Below the pieces are notes generated by a model. The model ran no database searches. It saw only the letters and a list, made by a program, of their open reading frames with translations, and was not told the origin of the DNA. This document shows, piece by piece, positions 57,934 through 64,000 of a stretch of DNA of 64,000 nt. How positions within the stretch are numbered: the first letter of the stretch is position 1; each line of letters begins with the position of its first letter. The stretch comes from Acinetobacter calcoaceticus ANC 3811. GTDB lineage: Bacteria; Pseudomonadota; Gammaproteobacteria; Pseudomonadales; Moraxellaceae. Location of the stretch: positions 2,811,261-2,875,260 of the forward strand of contig NZ_KB976986.1 in the NCBI RefSeq assembly GCF_000399665.1, written 5' to 3'. The position numbers were made by a program, and so were the translations under genes.

Positions 57934-59061
57934 TTATAGACTACGTGCGATGACTAAACGTTGGATATCACTTGTGCCTTCGTAAATTTGACAAATACGC
58001 GCATCACGATAAATACGTTCAATTGGGAAGTCTCTGAGATAGCCATAGCCACCAAAGACTTGTAGCGCACTCGAGCACACACGCTCAGTCATTTCTGAAG
58101 CAAATAACTTGGCCATTGAAGCTTCATTGAGACACGGTTGACCTGCTTCTTTTAAACGCGCAGCGTAGTGAACCAGTTGTCTCGCTGCTTCAATTTCAGT
58201 TGCCATGCTAGCAAGGCGAAAAGCGATGGTTTGATGCTCAAAAATTGGTTTTCCAAAAGTAATACGCTCTTTAGCATAACGAGTCGCTTCTTCGAGCGCC
58301 GCACGTGCTAAACCGACTGCCTGTGCAGCAATACCAATACGTCCACCTTCTAAATTGGCAAGAGCGATTTTCAAGCCCTCACCTTCTTTGCCAAGCATGA
58401 GGCTTTTATGAATGCGCACATCGGTCAGCGCGATCTGACACGTATCTGAAGCATGCAGACCTAGTTTTTCTTCAACACGAATCACTTCGTAACCCGGTGT
58501 TTCGCGTGGAACTAAAAATGCACTAATGCCCTTTTTACCCGCGCTCGGATCAGTCACTGCAAACACAATAATGACACCTGCATTATCACCCGAGGTAATA
58601 AATTGCTTGGCACCATTTAAAATGTAATCATCACCATCTTTCACCGCTCGGGTTTTAAGAGCTGCCGCATCTGAGCCAGTATGTGGTTCGGTTAAAGCAA
58701 AAGCACCGATCATTTCACCTTGTGCCAACGGTTTTAAAAAACGCTCTTTTTGCTCATCGGTACCAAATTTTAAAATAGGTACACAGCCAACCGAGTTATG
58801 TACACTCATGATGGTCGAGGTTGCGCCATCTGCTGCCGCAACTTCTTCGAGTGCCAGTACATAGGCTAAGTTACCCGTGTCTGAACCGCCCCATTGCTCT
58901 GAAACAAGCATACCCATAAAACCGAGTTGCCCCATTTGAGCTAAGGTGTCTTTCGGGAATGTTCCGTCTCGATCCCAATCGCTGGCATGAGGCTTAATTT
59001 GTTCTTGGGCGAAACTTTTCGCCATATCACGAATGAGTAATTGTTCTTCGGTAAATTGCAT
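57934..59061 (-). CDS. Acyl-CoA dehydrogenase (isobutyryl-CoA type)
   Basis: 375 residues. Standard fold with [33 protein letters not shown], the FAD region and catalytic Glu in [12 protein letters not shown]. Compare Asp375 in the NRPS-linked homologue, which lacks that Glu. In this operon the likely substrate is isobutyryl-CoA, oxidised to methacrylyl-CoA. Confidence 0.9.
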   Translation of the reverse strand: MQFTEEQLLIRDMAKSFAQEQIKPHASDWDRDGTFPKDTLAQMGQLGFMGMLVSEQWGGSDTGNLAYVLALEEVAAADGATSTIMSVHNSVGCVPILKFGTDEQKERFLKPLAQGEMIGAFALTEPHTGSDAAALKTRAVKDGDDYILNGAKQFITSGDNAGVIIVFAVTDPSAGKKGISAFLVPRETPGYEVIRVEEKLGLHASDTCQIALTDVRIHKSLMLGKEGEGLKIALANLEGGRIGIAAQAVGLARAALEEATRYAKERITFGKPIFEHQTIAFRLASMATEIEAARQLVHYAARLKEAGQPCLNEASMAKLFASEMTERVCSSALQVFGGYGYLRDFPIERIYRDARICQIYEGTSDIQRLVIARSL

Positions 59062-59072
59062 TGTTATTTCCT

Positions 59073-60722
59073 TTACCCTGCTTTAGCTTGTTGTTTAGCA
59101 ATTTCTTGATTACGCAATAAAAAGCGCTGAATTTTACCACTTGGAGTTTTAGGTAATTCACTCACAAATTCAACTAAACGTGGGTACGCATGTGCAGAAA
59201 GTCGTCTTTTAACAAATTGGCTGAGTTGTTCAGCAAGTGCATCTGAAGGTTGAGCATCGGCAGCTAAAATTACAAATGCCTTAACCACTTCGGTACGGTC
59301 TGGGTCAGGCACACCAATCACTGCTGCCTCAACTACTGCATCATGTTCAAGCAAAGCACTTTCTACATCGAATGGCCCAATCCGATAGCCCGATGTGGTG
59401 ATCACATCATCACTACGACCAACAAAGCTCATGCTGCCATCAGCATGTAACTCGGCAGTGTCGCCAGTTAAATAGTAATGACCAACAAATGGTGATTTTC
59501 GGCTTTCTTTATAGCCGCCGAACCACATCATTGGAGACTGGCTAATATCGACCGCTAAAATTCCTGGTGTGTCTGCCGGAAGCTCTTCACCTTGTTCATT
59601 GACAATCGCAACACGGTAGCCCGGACTTGGGAAACCTGCTGAACCAGCATGAATTTCATGTTTTAAACCATGATGATTACACACCACCATGCCGACTTCA
59701 GTTTGTCCATAGTGGTCATAAATCGGAGCATCAAGCACTTGTTTAAACCAGCGAATCACTTCTGGGTTAAGCGGTTCACCTGCACTACTCACGACACGGA
59801 ATAGTCCTTTTAACGGCGCCATTTGTGCTGGATCAGCCGCCATCATCATGCGGTAAGCCGTTGGTGCACCTGCCAAGTTGTTAACTTTATAATCTTTTAC
59901 AATTTGGCATAGGCTATCTGTACTGAAACCACCTTCATAGAACAAAGTAGCGTGGCCTAAGAATAACGGCCCAGTAATCGCGTAGTACAGGCCATACGCC
60001 CAACCCGGATCGGCAATATTCCAAAACGAATCTTCTTCGGTTAAACCAATGGCATCTTGCATATATCGACCAAAGGCAATCAGTGCTTTTAATGGCACTT
60101 CCAATGGTTTCGCGGGTCCTGTAGTGCCTGAAGTAAACATGAGCAGAAAAGGATCTTGGATGCTGCGCATAACCAAATCACATTGATCGGACTGCTGCTT
60201 CACTTCATTCCAAAAGTTAAAATCACCTGCTTTAAGCGGAGTACCTTGTGCATCGGCCACCGTCACAATTGCAGGGCAATTTTCAATTTCATCAAGCTTG
60301 CTGCGGTTACCTACATCGGTCACCACCAGCTTACTTTGTGCAAGCTGAATACGGTGCTCAATCGCTTTTGGACCAAATGCAGTAAAGAGTGGTTGATAGA
60401 CTGCACCAATGCGCCAAGCTGCAAAAATAGTCACGATCAGTTCAGGTGTTCTTGGCAATAACCCTGAAATACGGTCGCCTGCTTTCACACCTTGTGATTT
60501 TAAAAAGTTGGCAAACTGACTCGACCATTCCTTTAATTCACAGAAGGTATATTGCTCTTTTCGTCCGTCTTTTCCTTGCCAATACAGCGCAATTTTGTCG
60601 CCATCTGCATGTCTATCACAGCATTCATAACAAGCATTTAAGGCATCAAGTGAACCTGATAACATCTGTTTTGCAGTACTTTCCAAATCGAAAGCCTGTG
60701 CAGCATTTTGATAATCTATCAT
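59073..60722 (-). CDS. Acyl-CoA synthetase (AMP-forming)
   Basis: 549 residues. AMP-binding motif [16 protein letters not shown], the [19 protein letters not shown] core and the catalytic Lys in [14 protein letters not shown]. It is acetyl-/propionyl-CoA synthetase-like in the C-terminal region. In this operon it could activate isobutyrate or propionate. It follows mmsB by 77 bp and precedes the dehydrogenase by 11 bp. Confidence 0.87.
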   Translation of the reverse strand: MIDYQNAAQAFDLESTAKQMLSGSLDALNACYECCDRHADGDKIALYWQGKDGRKEQYTFCELKEWSSQFANFLKSQGVKAGDRISGLLPRTPELIVTIFAAWRIGAVYQPLFTAFGPKAIEHRIQLAQSKLVVTDVGNRSKLDEIENCPAIVTVADAQGTPLKAGDFNFWNEVKQQSDQCDLVMRSIQDPFLLMFTSGTTGPAKPLEVPLKALIAFGRYMQDAIGLTEEDSFWNIADPGWAYGLYYAITGPLFLGHATLFYEGGFSTDSLCQIVKDYKVNNLAGAPTAYRMMMAADPAQMAPLKGLFRVVSSAGEPLNPEVIRWFKQVLDAPIYDHYGQTEVGMVVCNHHGLKHEIHAGSAGFPSPGYRVAIVNEQGEELPADTPGILAVDISQSPMMWFGGYKESRKSPFVGHYYLTGDTAELHADGSMSFVGRSDDVITTSGYRIGPFDVESALLEHDAVVEAAVIGVPDPDRTEVVKAFVILAADAQPSDALAEQLSQFVKRRLSAHAYPRLVEFVSELPKTPSGKIQRFLLRNQEIAKQQAKAG

Positions 60723-60799
60723 ATCTTTTCCCTCAGTCCGGATTTGTTGTTATTCACGACAGGGTTTAATGTCTTTAAAGCCATCCTTTGGCTTTACCG

Positions 60800-61690
60800 T
60801 TATGCCTCTTGTGGCAGGTATTGCTGAATAATGCTCGAAAAATCGAGATTGGCATTCCCGCGCATGCACATTTGCTGATAAAGCTGCTGTACCATGCCAC
60901 CTAATACAACTGGCTGTTTGACTTGGCCCGCGGCCTCTACAGCAAGTCCTAAATCTTTTAGCATTAACTGTGTAGCAAAACCATCTTGGTAGCCTCGAGA
61001 TGCTGGCGCATTTTCATTAATATGCGGCCATGGGTTACATACATCTGAACTCCAGCAACGGCCACTTGAGGTATTAATGACACCTGCCAATGCTTGTGGG
61101 TCGATGCCCAACTTCACACCGAGTGCCATACCTTCAGCAACAGCAGCCATTGAAATACCTAAAATCAGGTTGTTGCAGATTTTGGCAATTTGACCTGCAC
61201 CGACATCGCCACAATGAACAATATTTTTGCCCATATGGCTGAGCACAGGTTTCACTTCGTTAAAGGTGTGCTCATCGGCACCCACCATAAAGGTTAGGGT
61301 TCCTGCTTGAGCACCAATGGTTCCACCAGAGACTGGTGCATCACAGATTTTAATATTTTTGCTTTGCGCAACAGCGGCAATGTCTTTAATGGTTTGTGGG
61401 TCAATGGTACTGCTATCAATGCATAAGCTACCTGCTTTTAGCACTTCTAAAACACCATTTTCGCCCAAGTAAACTTCTTTAACATGCTTGGCCGCAGGCA
61501 ACATGCTAATGACCACATCAGCTTGTTTCGCTGCTGCCTGTGGGCTGTCGCAGACCACACCACCTGCCTCGGCGAAGTGCTGAATAGCAACTTCACTGAG
61601 GTCATAACCATAAACATTGAGTCCGGCTTTAAGTAGGTTATGGGCCATTCTGCCGCCCATATTCCCTAGACCGATAAAGGCGATATTCAT
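60800..61690 (-). CDS. mmsB: 3-hydroxyisobutyrate dehydrogenase
   Basis: 296 residues. N-terminal Rossmann GLGNMGGRMAHNLL, substrate motif DAPVSGGTIGAQAGTL and catalytic Lys in GQIAKICNNLIL. Oxidises 3-hydroxyisobutyrate to methylmalonate semialdehyde with NAD+. 11 bp behind mmsA. Confidence 0.94.
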   Translation of the reverse strand: MNIAFIGLGNMGGRMAHNLLKAGLNVYGYDLSEVAIQHFAEAGGVVCDSPQAAAKQADVVISMLPAAKHVKEVYLGENGVLEVLKAGSLCIDSSTIDPQTIKDIAAVAQSKNIKICDAPVSGGTIGAQAGTLTFMVGADEHTFNEVKPVLSHMGKNIVHCGDVGAGQIAKICNNLILGISMAAVAEGMALGVKLGIDPQALAGVINTSSGRCWSSDVCNPWPHINENAPASRGYQDGFATQLMLKDLGLAVEAAGQVKQPVVLGGMVQQLYQQMCMRGNANLDFSSIIQQYLPQEA

Positions 61691-61701
61691 CCGTGATCCC
61701 C

Positions 61702-63219
61702 TTAACGTAAACTAATGGTTGTATTTACTGCACCAACTTCATGGCTATCTTCAAACCAGCGACTGGTAATAGTTTTAGTTTGGGTATAGAACTGCACAGC
61801 TTGTTTGCCGTATGGTCCCAAATCACCAAGTTTTGAACCTCTTGAACCCGTAAAACTAAAGAAAGGCACTGGCACAGGAATTGGAATGTTGATACCAACT
61901 TGCCCCACATCAATTAAGTTTTGGAAAGTACGTGCAATCGCGCCGCTTTGTGTAAATAGACCTACACCGTTACCAAATGGGTTGGCATTGATTAAAGCAA
62001 TCGCTTCCTCAAGAGTGTCTACACAAATAATGGAAAGTACAGGGCCAAAGACTTCTTCTTTATAAATACGCATGTCGGTATTTACGCCGCTAAAAATCGT
62101 TGCACCTACAAAGTTGCCCGATTCATAGCCTTGAACTTGAACATCACGGCCATCGAGTAGCAACTCTGCCCCTTGCTCAACACCGCTATTAATTAAATCA
62201 AGTACACGCGCTTTAGCACGTTTTGAAATGACTGGGCCAATGTCAGTATTTGGCTCATGGCCTGCGTTTACTTTTAAAGTTTTCGCTTTTTCAACTAACT
62301 CTTGAATCCACTGTTTACTTTCACCCACCATTACCGCAACCGACAATGCCATACAGCGTTGCCCCGCTGCACCAAATGCTGCACCGACCAAGGCATTTAA
62401 GGTTTGCTCTTTATTGGCATCTGGCATGACAGCCACATGGTTTTTTGCACCCATCATCGACTGTACGCGTTTGCCATGTTGCCCTGCAAGGTTATAAACA
62501 TGTGTTCCAACAGCAGTTGAACCCACAAATGAAATCGCTTTAATGTCTTTATGTGTACACAGACGGTCAACCACTTCTTTACCGCCATGCACAACGTTGA
62601 GCACACCTGCTGGAACACCTGCTTGAATCGCAAGCTCAACCAGCATCATGGTTGATAACGGATCTTGTTCTGATGGTTTTAAAACAAAAGTATTGCCGCA
62701 CACAATTGCCATTGGGAACATCCAAAGCGGAATCATGGCAGGGAAATTAAACGGCGTAATACCGGCACACACACCCAAAGGTTGCTGCAATGTATAAGTG
62801 TCTACACCACGCGCCACGCCTTCGACATATTCACCCATTTGTAGAGTACCGATCGAACATGCATGTTCTACTACTTCTAGACCACGTTGAATATCACCTT
62901 CAGCATCTGCCAAGGTTTTGCCTTGTTCCGCAGTTAGTACTTGTGCAATTTCTTTCATGTTGGCACGGATTAAGTCTTGTAACTTAAGCATGATGCGCAT
63001 ACGTGCCTGAATTGGGGTTTGACGCCAAGAAGCAAACGCATCTTGTGCAGCCTGAATGGCAGCGTCAACTTCTTTAACCGTTGCAAATGGTACACGACCA
63101 ATTACTTCCTGAGTCGCAGGGTTAACAATGTCTTGCCATTCCTGTGTTTCAGATTCGATAAAATTTCCGTTAATGAGTAATTTAGCGGTTTCCAATTCGA
63201 TTTTTTGGATTGTGTTCAT
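61702..63219 (-). CDS. mmsA: CoA-acylating methylmalonate-semialdehyde dehydrogenase
   Basis: 505 residues from the ATG at 63217-63219 with GGAGAGG upstream; an upstream Met at 63279 is rejected. Aldehyde dehydrogenase fold with catalytic Cys in [13 protein letters not shown] and the MmsA-type [15 protein letters not shown] and [10 protein letters not shown]. Converts methylmalonate semialdehyde to propionyl-CoA and CO2. First gene of the valine operon, divergent from the LysR gene. Confidence 0.95.
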   Translation of the reverse strand: MNTIQKIELETAKLLINGNFIESETQEWQDIVNPATQEVIGRVPFATVKEVDAAIQAAQDAFASWRQTPIQARMRIMLKLQDLIRANMKEIAQVLTAEQGKTLADAEGDIQRGLEVVEHACSIGTLQMGEYVEGVARGVDTYTLQQPLGVCAGITPFNFPAMIPLWMFPMAIVCGNTFVLKPSEQDPLSTMMLVELAIQAGVPAGVLNVVHGGKEVVDRLCTHKDIKAISFVGSTAVGTHVYNLAGQHGKRVQSMMGAKNHVAVMPDANKEQTLNALVGAAFGAAGQRCMALSVAVMVGESKQWIQELVEKAKTLKVNAGHEPNTDIGPVISKRAKARVLDLINSGVEQGAELLLDGRDVQVQGYESGNFVGATIFSGVNTDMRIYKEEVFGPVLSIICVDTLEEAIALINANPFGNGVGLFTQSGAIARTFQNLIDVGQVGINIPIPVPVPFFSFTGSRGSKLGDLGPYGKQAVQFYTQTKTITSRWFEDSHEVGAVNTTISLR

Positions 63220-63343
63220 AACCTCTCCGTAGGCCGTATTTTTATTGTGTTCAATTATTAGAAAATACTTTTTGATCATATTTTCTTTATTTCAGTTTCA
63301 ATTGAGACTAACAAAGAAAACTTTGACCACCAACGGAAATTCA

Positions 63344-63371
63344 TGCACGATTGTTGTGCAAATATGCACAA
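63344..63371. promoter_or_regulatory. Candidate LysR operator, three TGCAC-type half sites
   Basis: TGCAC at 63344-63348, GTGCA at 63356-63360 and TGCAC at 63365-63369. The last two form the dyad TTGTGCAAATATGCACAA (63354-63371) with 7-bp arms. It sits between divergent mmsA and LysR, 15 bp before the LysR start. A site of this kind would control both. Confidence 0.65.
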
Positions 63372-63385
63372 GGATTACAACAAAA

Positions 63386-64000
63386 ATGAAAGTGGATTGG
63401 GATCATCTACATTTTTTTCTAGTTTTAGCTCGGACTAAAACGCTGACCAACGCTGCGCGGATTATTGGTGTCGAGCACAGTACAGTGGCTAGACGGATTC
63501 AGGCCCTAGAACTTGCTTTGGGTACAACATTGTTTAAGCGTGAAGCGACTGGTTATGAGTTGACACTTGAAGGGATGGCACTAGTTCCTCGAGTTGAGCA
63601 AATGGAACAGGCTTTCTTACAAATTGAAAAACCACATCAACCTTTGCAAGGTCGTGTGCGAATTGGCACACCTGAAGGTTTTGGAACTGCATTTTTAGCC
63701 CGTTTACTGGCTGAGTTCTCTATTCAATATCCATTGCTCACCATCGACCTGATTCCAGTACCCAAAATGATTAAGCTCTCACACCGTGAGGCAGATATTG
63801 TGGTGTCGATTGATCGTCCAACGTCTGGACCCTACATCATTACGCGGTTATCAGACTATTGTTTAAAAATTTATGGCAGCCAAAACTATCTGGCGCAAAA
63901 CCCACCCATTCGTGGTTTAGAAGATTTAACCCAACACCGCTTTGTGAACTATATTGATGATCTGGTGTATAGCCCTGAGTTGTATTGTTTAGAACGCTTA
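63386..64000 (+). CDS. LysR-family regulator, partial (cut by window end)
   Basis: 205 residues seen, starting MKVDWDHLHFFLVLARTKT. N-terminal winged helix (LTNAARIIGVEHSTVARRIQALE) then the start of the effector domain (RVRIGTPEGFGTAFLARLLAEF). The frame is open to base 64000. Divergent from mmsA, it is the likely controller of the valine operon. The effector is probably a pathway intermediate; this is inferred. Confidence 0.92.
   Translation, partial: MKVDWDHLHFFLVLARTKTLTNAARIIGVEHSTVARRIQALELALGTTLFKREATGYELTLEGMALVPRVEQMEQAFLQIEKPHQPLQGRVRIGTPEGFGTAFLARLLAEFSIQYPLLTIDLIPVPKMIKLSHREADIVVSIDRPTSGPYIITRLSDYCLKIYGSQNYLAQNPPIRGLEDLTQHRFVNYIDDLVYSPELYCLERL

Overview
The window is chromosomal DNA of an Acinetobacter, almost certainly A. 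baumannii or a close member of the A. calcoaceticus-baumannii complex. The evidence is AT-rich DNA, a complete atpIBEFHAGDC operon, and an AbaI/AbaM/AbaR quorum-sensing locus next to a non-ribosomal peptide synthetase (NRPS) operon. That arrangement matches what is known in A. baumannii as the A1S_0109 to A1S_0119 region. No CRISPR array, insertion sequence, integrase or rRNA gene was seen.

Region 1 to 35.2 kb is ordinary core genome. It starts with a cut-off EamA permease, a TetR regulator divergent from an MFS pump with an AraC regulator behind it, a glutathione peroxidase and two lipoproteins. The F-type ATP synthase operon follows (minus strand, promoter at 12.59-12.62 kb), then the zinc uptake system (znuA divergent from zur-znuC-znuB, with a perfect Zur-box palindrome between). 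After that come a DyP-type peroxidase, malic enzyme, argS and a SPOR protein, a glutathione transferase, an OsmC-pirin pair, a PadR/Fur-like regulator operon, DinB, guaA, a DUF445 protein, DoxX, DedA, LysE exporters, an orphan ParA with a Gly-rich lipoprotein, SirB2 and BolA.

At 35.17-35.49 kb lie three identical tRNA-Gly(GCC) genes with identical 46-nt spacers. Directly behind them sits a roughly 19-kb island, 35.5 to 54.6 kb. Its minus-strand operon reads FAAL ligase, acyl-CoA dehydrogenase-like flavoprotein, carrier protein, one-module NRPS (C-A-T-TE), a fused SRPBCC-RND-LolA-like exporter, an outer-membrane barrel, a reductase/hydrolase fusion and a phosphopantetheinyl transferase. Most neighbouring genes overlap by 1-4 nt. 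I infer that an activated fatty acid is loaded on the carrier protein, oxidised, coupled to an amino acid (the selectivity residues read as glycine), released by a thioesterase whose nucleophile is Cys instead of Ser, and exported by the dedicated envelope machinery.

A perfect lux-box dyad lies upstream of this operon and another upstream of abaI; a weaker one precedes abaM. Just beyond abaI is a decayed tRNA 3' end followed by a terminator that resembles the tRNA-Gly terminator. This looks like the far boundary of an island inserted at tRNA-Gly.

From 54.6 to 64 kb the window holds an MHS-family permease and a valine/isobutyrate degradation operon (mmsA, mmsB, acyl-CoA ligase, acyl-CoA dehydrogenase, enoyl-CoA hydratase, 3-hydroxyisobutyryl-CoA hydrolase). 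It ends with a divergent, cut-off LysR regulator that shares a repeated TGCAC operator with mmsA.
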